Shown here in pieces: positions 1 to 17,097 of a stretch of DNA of 64,000 nt; positions within the stretch are counted from its first letter, which is position 1; each line of letters opens with the position of its first letter. The notes below the pieces were generated by a model that saw only the letters and a list, made by a program, of their open reading frames with translations, was not told the origin of the DNA and made no database searches. Made by a program: the position numbers and the translations under genes. This DNA comes from Phellopilus nigrolimitatus (Eukaryota > Basidiomycota > Agaricomycetes > Hymenochaetales > Hymenochaetaceae): contig JAJOHG010000004.1 of the NCBI GenBank assembly GCA_021029095.1, positions 310,001-374,000 of the forward strand, given 5' to 3'.

Positions 1-3876
<3,876 letters not shown>

Positions 3877-5962
3877 CCCTGAAAATACGCCGGGCTAACG
3901 CTAAGCACGCCGCCCACCGTAGGGTCGAAAGGCACGGCGACGTCGCTAAGGGCGGGAGTGCCATTTGGACCGGGGGAGCCGAAGTCATAACTCTGCTCGC
4001 GGTTGAACAGTGCGTCGGACGGAAACGGCAGTCCGCGCATTTTGCATCAGGGCTGCGGAAGTAATTTAAGAGGTGTTTTTGGACGACGCTACTCGATGTG
4101 TGCGAAGGAGAGAGGAACGTCGGCGACGAGCAGGACGGGCAGCTCTGCGCTTCAGAGAACTGCGACAAGGCGTCGGAACTTTTGCCCTTTCTGGGGTTTC
4201 TTATTTTGTTCGTTTATGCCTGTAAATGGAACCGTTTGCCACTTCCTTCTGTACCACAATACCCGATGATGACTCCCTTTCTGATAGGTGCTTCCTGTTC
4301 ATTTGATGCCTCGTAGGCTACCAGAAAGCTATCTTAACCTAACGAACTTTCGGCGATCTCTTGTTGTTTGAGAGGATCAGACCGGAGCTTTGTGTTAAAG
4401 CACCACGGCGGTCGTGTCTGAGCTCAGCTTTCACCTGAGCGAGCTCACAGTAAATGACGATTACTGATGCGTTTTCTCAGCTCAGACATGGCCTTCGATA
4501 ATGACCTGCCGAATGAAGCATTTCTACAAATCCGTCAGCAATCTTTATGGGGCATTATCTCTTTACCCTCCGTCAGTGATTGCCTCTCCAGGTCATCAAT
4601 CGGAAGATCGTTCCTCTGATAAAGAAGTCACGCTGACTATGTCCAGCTCACTACAAAGGGTCCATGTTGAGCCCACGACTGCATTTCCTAGGCGAGCGTA
4701 GCCAAGTTTAGCTCTGCTTCGATGCTCCAGCTACATTCTCAAGGTCTGAGTTGAGATATAGCTCCTCTGGCCCGCACGCCAGAAGCCGAGTTCTGCCGCT
4801 CGCCGAGGTGAATAGGTGTGAAGACAGGTACTGCAAGGTGCGCGTGCTAAGTTCATCACTCAATCGAGCCCCGTTTCTTCCTTTGCTGATTCTTCGCTGT
4901 CTCAAGTGCGATAAGCTGCCGCCTGCTGAATTTGCGGAGATATGAGGTGATGGACGCGTCAGCCTCATCGAATTTTTCGATTCGGATACCTTAGGTTTTT
5001 TTTTTTTGGTTTCGCCTGACAGACGAATGCCGGTGGTCAACTCTGCACGTGTCGGCATTCTTACGTACGTTGCTGTGGGAGACATGGGAGGTGGCGACTG
5101 CGAGGCTTCAGCACTGGTGCTCGGACGGATGGGAAGCCGCGTTCGATCCGGAACTTAGCTGTCTTTCATACTCAGCTCTCGATGACATAGCGTAAGCCCT
5201 CAGTCGCAGGCACCCTAAAACTAAAACTAAGTTACAAGCCAAATACAAGCAGCGATCTCGAGTGGCCGATTCTGTCGCTCTGTTCCGCGGCTGTTAAATA
5301 CAACAATAAACTCCTGCACTAGCTCTGACAGTGGCATTGGATGGATAAGATTGTTATCACTGATGTGAGCTAGTTCAGTGGTTGAGGAGCAGTTGAGTGC
5401 TAGGCCTCAGGTCACTGAATCAGCGTCACGATGCCGGTGCGAGGTCGGTCGATATATTACAAGCGTGTAGGACGATATAGACACGCAATCAGGCGGAGTC
5501 AGACAAAAAGGCCCATGAATTTTGACCCGCCAACGCCGGGAAAACAATCGGAACGATTTTGTAAACAATGAAAAAAGCCCAACTATGGGGTTCCTGCACG
5601 AAAAAGGGCAAGCTTTGGCTCCGTCAATTCTCTCCGAGTTCGAGTTGTGTGGCTGATCTTGCAGCCCTCCTTTTTGCCACACGTCTTTGTAAACGATGAA
5701 ATAAAAATTAGCGAAAAAAATGTGCAGATTGAGAGTGATGATATGCGAAGGCAGGATGTGAAGAAAAAGAAAGTGGAACAGAGAAAAGAGAGCGGAGATG
5801 AGAGGGATTCAGTCATGCGCCAGGCGGTACGAAGCGTGGGACTGGCCCTCTTAGCCTCTCGAGTCTCAACACAGTCCGTCACCTAGCTTTCTCTTGTTCC
5901 TCCAATATCCCCCTCCACACACCCCAGCCAACTTCAGCTCGTCGCATTCGACGCCGGCGACG
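3877..5962. other. Intergenic region upstream of the acetyltransferase and kinase genes
   Basis: This 2.1-kb gap separates two divergent genes. Apart from the doubtful coding stretch at 4708-5085, I see no supported gene. The part next to 5963 has pyrimidine-rich tracts typical of a fungal 5' leader, and both gene promoters must lie here. The segment 5098-5440 contains tRNA-promoter-like words that do not fold into a tRNA. Confidence 0.5.
4708..5085 (-). CDS. Doubtful small hypothetical protein, possibly a gene remnant
   Basis: An ATG-initiated frame of about 125 codons starts MSPTATYVRMPTRAELTTG and runs through a lysine stretch encoded by a 12-A tract. Just after it, a second frame reads EKFDEADASITSYLRKF and RRQLIALETAKNQQRKKRG before a stop. 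That second reading looks more protein-like (amphipathic, basic, helical) than the continuing first frame. No simple intron joins the two frames, and adding or removing one A in the tract does not help. It could be a real small basic protein with an unrecognised splice, or a frameshifted relic. No family recognised. Confidence 0.25.
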   Translation of the reverse strand: MSPTATYVRMPTRAELTTGIRLSGETKKKKPKVSESKNSMRLTRPSPHISANSAGGSLSHLRQRRISKGRNGARLSDELSTRTLQYLSSHLFTSASGRTRLLACGPEELYLNSDLENVAGASKQS

Positions 5963-8080
<2,118 letters not shown>

Positions 8081-10608
8081 TAGACAACTCACCATCGCAC
8101 TTGCTGTCTTCTTGCTCTTGCGCTCTCGCTCATCGCCGTTCGTTCATCCGTTCGTGTTCGTCTTTGGCTTATATTCCGACAATGCGCAAGCACGATGCGT
8201 CTACCTCTTGCCGGGCGACTATGTTTATTCGTCGTTTTGTACTACATCCATATACTGCACCACACGCTTTTGCACACCCAATCCCAGTCTTCGCATTATT
8301 CCCATGCATTATTCCCATCTCCATCAAATTGTGCATACAGTATAATCGTTCGTCGTCCAGGACTAGAGGGCTTCGTTGTCATGCGCGGAAGGAGGCAGCG
8401 GTCTCGTCTTGCGTTCTATCATTGTGTAACAGTATCGTATTTTCCGTTTTCATTTTGTTATCAACTAGGCGCATATCCTCCGTTACCCGTACCTCGGGCA
8501 AGTGGCGAGCAACGTCGACTGTGTGCTCTGCTAGCAAGCGCGTCCTGTCTCTGGATAGGTGCGAATAACGAACGAGATTCGACTGATGACGAAGGGTGAA
8601 GAACTACTGTTGGCATTGCCTCAAGATGATTTCTCTCGCCAATGTCGTATAGCACTTGGAGACGAACTTGAAGGCTCTCGAAGATTGCAGAAGGCTCGTA
8701 CAGACCTCATTTTCTCGTGAATGTTGCTACAGAGCGTGCTGATTTTTGTTAGTTTGAACGTGGCCCGGCTTCTGATTTCATTGAATGCTGCCGGAAAGCG
8801 AGGCAGATCCGTGAAAGCATGACCTACTGTCACATAAGAAACATAACTTGGCTAGCGTCATGAAGACCCCAAATGTGGCTTGATAGCTTCCAGGATCTCG
8901 GTTTGCCCTTGGAGGTCGCGGAATCCCGGCTTCTATTTGTTTACACCGGGTACCGGATACTAGGTTGCACGGTGAGCATCTAGAATTGTTGCCTCATTTC
9001 GAGGCTCATGCGTGCCATGGTAGTCCCGAGCCCGGAAGCTGTTTCGTGACCGTTCCTCGAGATGAACGCAAGGCGCGTATCCGGCGGAGTCGGCGAGATC
9101 GTCAGTTGTGGATGCGGAGAGTCGACTGGGATCACTTGTATTTCACATATGTCGAAGCATGAGCAGAGCTTCTGTTCCTATGCAATGCGGCTTTGGAAGA
9201 ATGTTGTCCAGTCTTCCCGGATTCGAGGACTCGGAAGCGCGAGCGCCGTGCACTGGCTGCCTTGTTAGATGGCCGAAAGATGTCGCTGTCATTGCACACA
9301 AGTTTGCTACATGTAATCGTGAGCAACATCATGCATTTACCGGCAGATATTCGAACGTGGATCTTGTTAAGACGGCTCGAATACTAGGTTTTTTCAGGGA
9401 AGTGCTTGACTCACTTGTGGAAGGCTTAGCTTTCGATGAAAGCGCTGTTTTGGAGTGGGCGCTTAGACGACGCCAAGGCGCCCGATGCCTGTGCATGTCC
9501 AACGCGGCCGAGTTCGGGTTGTTATGCGTTTTGCATGCGCAAACTCGCGGAAAATAATAACGCTGTGCTCTGCGATGGGAGCGGAACGGTGATCCATCGC
9601 AGGAGGTGGAAAGCGGGTGCTGCGGTTAAAGATCCGGTTACGAGCTCTGGAGTTGGGCAGTGCGGTTGCTTTTCTGTTCTTCATTCTGTCTTAAATAATT
9701 CTCTCAAGCCCGTCGCTGATCGCATATTTATTTTCAGCCGGGTATAAATAGGTGGCCGTGAAACTCTAAGCAAACTGGCCGCGTAAGCAGCTGGCGAATC
9801 AGTGCGAAAGCATAGGCTACAGGGTCCAAGGTGCATAAAAGATCGCTTATGGGTATTTATGCAGTGAGTATATGTGCGCTAGCATTCTACAAAACCATAA
9901 AACCATGCCACCATAGCGCAGGTGCCGCTAACTGCTTCATCTGGGCGGGGGAGACCACGGGATACGGATTGGGGCGCGGACGGGCCGTTATAAATCTTAA
10001 GTGTGTCTGGAATAACACGATGTACCGGTTCGGATGTGATTGATGACGAGAAGTGTAGAACGGACAGTCCGATTCGAGCCAATTGAGTGGTTTGTAGTTG
10101 TCTGTCCGAGCGGCAAATAAGTAAGAAGTTACCATGGCTCGGGCCAGTGATGTCTACAAATAAAAGTGAATGAACGTCGCTGTGCCTTTGCTTCGCGCGG
10201 TTAGCCACATATCCTCGGGATATCAGAATCGTATACATACTTGTGCATGCCGACAACAGCCTGCTATCCATATCTATTCTTTGGGAGAATGCGCAACACA
10301 GACGGCCCCCGCTCAAGGAACTAGCCAACGCGTTGCGATATCCACAGTATCTTCCCAAAAAAAACCTTTCCAAATTTATCTTACACCTGGTACAATGTGA
10401 CCATTTCCCTTTATTCACCGACGTGCTAGGAACAACAATGCAAAGTGAGGTAATATGCTTAGAATAAAAAAATACAGCAAGATAAACGATCGGGAAAGTG
10501 AGCGAATAAGTGAGCATGGAAACGAATGCAGCTGTCAGCGTAAACACGCCACACAGCCATAGTGATCAACACCACAGCGGTGGGCGCGAGTAAAGGACAC
10601 GAGAACGC
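8081..10608. other. Gene-poor stretch between the kinase and protease genes
   Basis: The first 250-300 bases are probably the kinase 3' UTR. The rest has open frames up to about 220 codons, but none shows domain motifs, coding-like composition or a consistent exon chain. The 149-codon plus-strand frame at 9108-9557 is the least unlikely. I see no RNA gene or repeat here. Confidence 0.4.
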
Positions 10609-12414
10609 CTACACGAGCTTGGCGAGCGATATCTTGTTGTTGTTGACGTCCGTGGAGAAGTACGCGTTCTTGAGGAAAACGTCGCCGCACAGCCACTCAT
10701 TCGCGCCGCCGACCTGGCCCGCGCTAATACCCGATACACAGTCGCCCGTAGGGTTGTTCGGGTCGACGGCAGAGAATAGCAGGTCGCGAGGGTCGATCGC
10801 GAAGTTCGTGTTGCCGAAGTTCAGCGCAACCGAGGCGGTCGTCGTGCACGGAATCGTGTACCCGCCCTGGCCATCCGGCTTTGATCCCGGAATGGCTGCA
10901 TGCACGGCATCAGCATCTGCCTGGGGCGCAATGATAAGCGTTGTGCCGGTGTCAAGGATCGCCGTGCGCCCCTTGAGCCCGAGGTCTTTGCCATTGACGG
11001 ATACCGCGTTCATTGCACCCTCCCAGAAGCCGGTCTGGCTCACGTTGTCGATCGTTGTGAGCGTCGTCTTGTCGAACTTAGTCTCATCGAGTCCGCCGAA
11101 GGTCACCTCGCCATCGTTGTTGTTGTCCGCGACACGTCCGAGCTTGAACGACGTGATGGCGGAGCTGATCGAACCCGCCTTAGCGAGCGACTCCACGGGT
11201 GTGAGGACCTTTTGCTCCGAGAGCGTCGACTGCGCGAGGCCCATGAGCCCGTCAAATGTCGTCGTGTCGGCCGAGAAGTCGACACTTTCTTGCGTTGCGA
11301 CGCCGAAAGTGTGGTTCTGGAGGTTGAGCCCTGCGACGTTCAAGTTGTCATTAATGATGGTCCCCTTGACATCTCCCGAGCCGTAGGTGACCTCAAATGG
11401 TTGGCCCGAGTCGACAAAGGACGAGGAGGAAGTATTGCCGAGGAACGTGTGGTTGCCACAACCGCCGCCCGACTCCGACTGGCAGTTCTCTCCGCCAACC
11501 CAAAGGTCAGCAGAGCCGGAGTCCATAAGGAGCTTGAAGTCCGCGGGCGGAGTGCCCATTTGAACGGTTGCGATGTAACCGACATCGTTAGCTCTAGAGT
11601 TCAGATTATTCAGAAATTGTCTCGACGTGTACCATAAAAGAGAGCATACTCGATCTGAAGGCCGATAGAGTTATTGGCCGTGGGGTTGTTGGCCGGGGTC
11701 AGACCGCCGTTCGCAGCATCGTTGATATCAACTTGAGAGATGCCCCCGCTCGTGCTGTTAGATGCGGACGCACCGGCAGCTGATGCGGTAGCTGTCCCGG
11801 CTGCAGAACATCATTGAGCACAATCCACCACTCTTGTGGCTGTATGTACTCACCAGCACCATTGCCTTTTTGACGTTGCTTCGCAGCATCCTGCGAGCCG
11901 GCGCCCGTGAGCCCCAACGCACTAAGCAGGCCGCTCAAGCTGATTCCCTGACCTCCGTCTGTCGAACTTGCGAGCGTCTCGACCTTTGCGTTATTCGTAA
12001 CCGCAGCCGAGATAGGCTTCATGCCCTGGCGATTGAAACGCTTCTCCGGCTTGCGTGAGCCTGGTAGGAGGTACATGCGCTTGTGCAGCTTGTCGCGCAT
12101 CTCGAGATCTGTAGGGCCTGCACGTCCGGCCATGCGCGCAAGGCGCTTCGCACCACGATTTATGTGCTGCTGAAGAAGCTGTAAAACAGAAACAAGAAGA
12201 CCATTAACGAAAGGTCTGTGGTATCATGACGACATGGAAACGGGGGACACACCAACTGCGGGTGGACATCGTTGCGCGCCTGTGAGATGCGCTTCATAGG
12301 GAGGGTGACCATACCCGCATTGCGCTTGAGCGGGCGTGCAGCAGCGTCATTGGCGAGCGAAAGAGCGACGAGGAGGCTTGCCAGAAGCGTCGAAAAAGAC
12401 AAGACGAGCTGCAT
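10609..12414 (-). CDS. Secreted pepsin-like aspartic protease (family A1, polyporopepsin-like)
   Basis: Extracellular acid endopeptidase. Exon 1 (12414 to about 12253) encodes the signal peptide MQLVLSFSTLLASLLVALS and the start of the propeptide. Exon 2 starts at 12178 (LLQQHINRGAKRLARM), and further exons lead to the mature enzyme. The long basic propeptide (KRMYLLPGSRKPEKR) precedes a Ser/Ala-rich linker. Both catalytic motifs are present: LLMDSGSADLWVGG for the first Asp and AILDTGTTLIIAP for the second. The flap region is VTYGSGDVKGTI. The protein ends FLKNAYFSTDVNNNKISLAKLV, typical of A1 proteases. N-glycosylation sites (NHTF, NVSQ) are visible. Length is normal for fungal A1 enzymes. 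Two long plus-strand frames over this gene are antisense shadows. Confidence 0.92.
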
Positions 12415-14270
12415 GGTTCCAAATCGTTCTACTTTCCAGGTCTAGAAAATCTTGCTGAAAATAACCGAAATTTAGGGAAAAGAAAGTGAGGCGCCCGGCC
12501 TAAGGGGGAGTTGGAAAGAGAAAGAAAAGAAAAGGAACACGGAGGCAGAGGAGGGAGTAGGTGAAGAGAAGGAGATGACATTCTTATGGTATTTGTACTC
12601 ACGACAAGGACGTGGCCCATTGTGTTCCCATTTCGTGATCCGGTTACAATGCTGATGCCGATTCTGAGTTTATGGAATCCGGTTGGTCTTCCTAATTTCA
12701 GCTCGATTTCCCCGTCGTTTTGTTGCCATCACAGGCACGCGAACGGCCGTGTGCTTGGATACGGATGAACAGTCCATCGGCGAGCCATGAGCATCCATGT
12801 TCTAGAGCTGTGCAGGCACACACTCATGCCGAACGCGTCTCTCAGACTGCGTGGTACATCAAGACACAGCTCCTACGAACAATGCTTCCATGATTCCAAT
12901 ATTCGTTTTCTGACTCGCAGAAGTATCAAAGCAGAGCCTTAGCACAGACCCACGTCGACCGAATAGACAGGTACCGGGAACAATAACGGCGCCCGGCGCC
13001 AGCTCAGCAGGCCCATTCGACTCGCTCTGAGAGTTCCGAGTCCGTGTCTTCTTTTCTCAACACCTTCCGTTTATTTCAGTAACCAATCCCGCTTTGCGCC
13101 GCCGGTCCACGTTCACTTTGAACAGGTCGAAGAAAAATACGTTCGGCATCGTTAACCCATCTCGGCACTCGCCACCGTCACGTTTTACTACACATCTTTG
13201 TTGTCATGGTCACATCGATGCTCTTCTTTCCGCATTCGGGAACACTCCTTCTCCTTTCGGAAGTTTCGCGATACTGTCTGTGGCAACTCTCAGAGCAACT
13301 CGCAGATGATCGATGCTCGAACTGCTCGTACGCTCAGTAAAACTACAAAGAGGAAGCACTCTGACTAGCCTGTTTGATTGATGTATCTTCTGAAATTGTC
13401 GACCCTAACGCGATGTATATCTCGAACGGGATTACATGTATTGCCATGCTCAAAGTAGTATTCCCGATTCTATTGCTGGAGCATCACCACTATCCCCTAG
13501 CATGCCTCCTCCGACAATTATGTGTACTCCGGTAACTGTTGCAGCAGATGAAGCCCTATTTTTGGCTGACGGAAACTCCTACATTAACAAAGAATCATTT
13601 ATGCTGTTCGCATCGTTATTTAACATTGACTGATGCCGTGTAATGATCATCTTCTGGTAGCTAGACTATGCAATGGGATTCTATCTCTGTAAGAATAGCA
13701 AACGCTCACAGCTAGTAACGACGCCACAGATATGATACACGTCATTTTCGAACTGGGTACATAAAATGAGTCTTAGGTTCCTCGCAGGCACGCCACAGTA
13801 GAATGCTTCTATCCGGACAGATGCGCATGGAAGCTGCAAGTACGTATGCCGTACTTATAATGAAAAGCGGGTTTCTCGCCTACCAAGTCTTTTTATAATA
13901 TCTGCCTGACAGTTCTCACTCAAGAACGGAGTCGCCGTCCCGGACAACATATATGCGAGCGTTTTCAGCGGTATCTTAACAATTTATGCTACCATTTCGC
14001 GCGTCTTCGTGCCTGGGTCCCTCGTCACCTCATCTACACCCTTCGCGACTAACAATACTACACCGCCGCGATCGTCGTCCCCATTTTGACTCGATAAGGA
14101 CTGTGTACTAGTGAAACAAGTGAAAAACAAATAATTCATTTGCATACCTCAAGGAAGATGATCCCCACCTACACTGATTCATTTGTCTGTAGCATGTTTT
14201 ACTTTTCGCTTCTTTAAACCGATTACGATGTTGTCGTTTAATACGCCTTGGCCTGCTTCTTAAGGATGTT
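12415..14270. other. Intergenic region, no supported gene
   Basis: This 1.9-kb AT-richer stretch contains the protease promoter on its left and the 3' side of the orphan minus-strand gene on its right. The open frames are short, with no start context or motifs. No repeats or RNA genes recognised. Confidence 0.4.
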
Positions 14271-15203
14271 TTAATTGACATAGCTATGGACAAATAAGCA
14301 AGGCTCACGGAGTGATTGCTCTTCGGTTTTCCGCTTTGACGAAACACCTTTTGGACGACCATTATTACGAACGTCTGATTTTGCCGAGATAGAATGGTGT
14401 TCCTCGTGCACTGATCCATGTCCCCCGATTATTCGGGCTGAGAGGCTCCTCGTCATATGACCAGAAGGAACAGTAGAGACTTGAGAGCCATGAGCGTTTT
14501 TGATGAAAGCATCTTCTGGCCATTCCCCTATGATTATAAGGTTTTCGTAAACAGGTTTATGGGCTTGTAGAAGGTCTAGGACCTCTTTCGGCAGATAATT
14601 ACTGCTGAACTTCTGTTTTACGGCATTGCGATGCTGTTTTACGAAGCGTTTCCAATCTTAAATTTGACTATTAGGATAATTGTAAAAGACAAGGGTAGTA
14701 TAGCACTACCCACCAAGGCTGAAGACATCTTTTTGGTATGGTTCGTCTCCAGATGTCGAACGATACCTCTTCTCGAACTCTTTCCTGGAGACGGCAGAAT
14801 GACCTCTTGCTCCGTAGTAAATGCGATGGAGACAGTGGTGTAATGCCTCAGACCTCCAACGAGGATTGGGAGCTTCAAGCAATGCGTCGGCAAGCTCGAT
14901 GGTGAAACGGCGGCAAAGGGAACCCAGGTAGTTCAGTTCCTGAAGGACGTCCTTGGTCTTGTAGCGTTTGGATAGCCCATCGAGATATCTACATCGACAA
15001 CTGAGCAAAAGGAAAAACGTCCTATACGTGGCTGGCATGTTCCATATCTGCGGTGGCTCCGTACTAGTACCGGCCGTCTTCTTGGATTGGAGAACACAGA
15101 TCCCTTTTTTCTCCTCGCCACACTCGATGTGTGAGAAGAGTATTGTAGGCTCGTCACAGTCGAAAGGGAAGTCCTTTGACTTTGGGACGACAAGAATCAC
15201 CAT
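14271..15203 (-). CDS. Hypothetical two-exon protein, no family recognised
   Basis: The ATG at 15203 opens a frame beginning MVILVVPKSKDFPFDCDEP. It runs through ELADALLEAPNPRWRSEAL and a basic segment to DEPYQKDVFSL. A GTGGGT donor near 14702 and an acceptor at ...CAAATTTAAG (about 14643) join it in frame to WKRFVKQHRNAVKQKFSSNY, LPKEVLDLLQAHKPVYENL and IIIGEWPEDAFIKN. The C-terminus is Ser/Lys-rich and ends at 14271. The product is about 290 residues and soluble, without a signal peptide or membrane segment. Frame continuity across the intron and the helical second exon support a real gene. The first exon may be incomplete upstream. I cannot assign a function. Confidence 0.5.
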
Positions 15204-15836
15204 CTTTCGAGGTCAAGTGTGTAAATGTGGACAACTAGGGACGCGTCGATCCGCACATTCGCGTTCTCCTACCGTTTGTTTACGTGCTATTTTGTGCGGA
15301 GAAATCCGAGAGCCGCCGGTACTGCTGAGTATTGACCAGAAACGCAACAAAATATACATAGAGTGCTTCGCGCTTAACCATTATCGACAATTACGCTCAC
15401 AGTGGAAAGTGATTTGACAGAAAGCCAACTGCTCGGCCAAAATGCTCACCGAATTTTCTCTCCTCGAGTTGAGACGCAGGTACAGCATCAGCAGAGTAGA
15501 TAACAAATGAATACACAGGTGTCACTTTATCCCGATACTTGATATTCGCATTATATGTCTACATGGTGAATACGAATTATAAACAGGTAGATCAACAGAT
15601 AGATCAGAGAAAAACAAATCCCAAGCCTTCAGAACAAGAGAAAACAGGTGTCGCGCAGGACAAATAGACAGTCAGACACAAAACATGCACAGCACAGCAC
15701 ATAGCACATAGGACGATGGAGCAAAACATAAAGACGTAAATGTAAATATGGAAGAAATGATAGCGGCTAACGAGGATAGGACGCTGAAATCTCGCAATGG
15801 CCTTTGAGCAAAGTACGGGACCCAAACAGGTCAGAA
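15204..15836. other. Intergenic region between the orphan gene and the oligoribonuclease
   Basis: About 630 bases containing the orphan gene's upstream region and the oligoribonuclease 3' UTR. A GCACAGCACA-type imperfect repeat lies near 15680-15710. No gene seen. Confidence 0.4.
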
Positions 15837-17097
15837 TCAGATGCCGCGCGAAGATGGCCACCGCACATCTTTCGGGGCCTTCATAACCGTGTCTGCATAT
15901 GTCTTAGCCTCTGTACGAATTCAATGGATTTTAGTTGATACTCATACCAGAAAAAACACGAAATGTACCTTTTATGGAGCTCATGATGTCGTCCAGCGCC
16001 CTGGGAAACGTTCAACCTCCGACAGAGTGCATGGAGAGAGAGTATTTAAACGTACCTGTGCGCACATGAACCGTCGAAGCGTTGCCCGCGGTTATACTTG
16101 CGGCGAATGAGGTGCTAGAAAACATTTTGTTTAGTACTATAGCCTTTCTATTACTCAGCCCAACGCACCCAGAGCGTAGTCGTGTCGAAAATTTGGTGCC
16201 CTAAGTATGCGTCCAGCCTCTCCATGTGCTGTCTCTGTGCGTCATACCAACCAAACAAAAAGAATTGAATACACAGTTCCAGCTGTCAAAGCGGACATAA
16301 AATATGGCTTACCACCATCCCGCGATCGAATGCGACACCGGCGCCAGCCATGACACCGCGCCCGTTAGGCTCAATATCGTGCTTTGAGAGGTAGCGACAC
16401 ACGCGTCTATCGACCTGCGCGAGTGTACGCCGTTTATCGGGCGGCGTAGCGCCATAAGCAGCGAGCAGACCGGACTTTTTGTGCATCTCCCGGACACTTA
16501 AAAAATGGGAAAAGAAGCCATTCAGGCGGATTTCATCTTAAATAACTCAGCTGGAAAACAGAGAAGATCGGAAGCTCACTTTGCCGACATTTCTTGCTTT
16601 ACCTCGTCTACGTTAAGCGGCCAGTGCACGAGGTATGAGATACCATCGTCAAGACGCGTGAAGTTCTTGTCTGTCACGCACACCGCGACTTCGAGAATGC
16701 GGATGTTTGCCGCAGGTCGCACTGCGTCGTTTGTCTTCTCCCCCACGTTTTCGAATAAAAGTTCATGCCAAATCAATATCCACATGTACAGAAAAAACGA
16801 AGCGAATGAATAGTAAGTCAGTAGGTAGATTCAGAAAGAAGAAAAAAAAGTGGCGATGTGGCACACCTCCAGATCGAACCAAATGAAGTAAGTCGCGGGA
16901 TCGCGCACGGGCGGAGGCGCGAGATTGCGGATATCTGCAAATGCATATCCACCCAGTTTTCTCGCTCCCGATTCTCTGGCTTTAAGTCCTGTTCCTCTTG
17001 AGGGCGAATGCAGGGTCAGAAGTAGAAACCACGCTTCCCGTTGTCGATGTCCCCTCTGCGAACGTGTAACTCGGACCAGCAAGGGCAGATGTACCAT
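15837..17097 (-). CDS. Oligoribonuclease (DEDDh 3'-5' exoribonuclease, ORN/REXO2-like)
   Basis: Degrades very short RNA oligonucleotides in cytosol and mitochondria. Exons join as follows: PPPVRDPATYFIWFDLE; TNDAVRPAANIRILEVAV to KQEMSA; NVREMHKKSGLLAAYG to GVMAGAGVAFDRGMV; RQHMERLDAYLGHQIF DTTTLW; HLIRRKYNRGQRFDGSCAHR; ALDDIMSSIK; EAKTYADTVMKAPKDVRW, stop at 15837. The metal ligands Asp and Glu of FDLE, Asp of AFDRG, and His and Asp of AHRALDD are all present. The usual MTG after DLE is TND, with spacing kept. No ATG lies just before the first catalytic exon. The ATG at 17097 (MVHLPLLVRVTRSQRG) gives a basic, mitochondrial-leader-like N-terminus but overlaps the upstream gene. The alternative is a splice fusion to that gene. 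Confidence 0.8.

Noticed and set aside
5098..5440. tRNA-like promoter words (GTTCGATCC near 5150; AGTTCAGTGGTTGAGG near 5372), suggesting a tRNA or tRNA-derived SINE.
   Set aside because: No acceptor or T-stem pairing can be formed, the A- and B-box spacing does not fit, and no second copy was noticed in the window.
9879..10547. A 222-codon minus-strand open frame downstream of the kinase.
   Set aside because: The start region is only weakly hydrophobic, there is no conserved motif, the composition is unlike neighbouring genes, and a 3' UTR or spacer is more likely.
10562..11637. Two long plus-strand open frames (about 245-275 codons) over the aspartic protease.
   Set aside because: They are exact antisense shadows of a GC-rich coding exon with intact A1 protease motifs. 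They have no motifs of their own.
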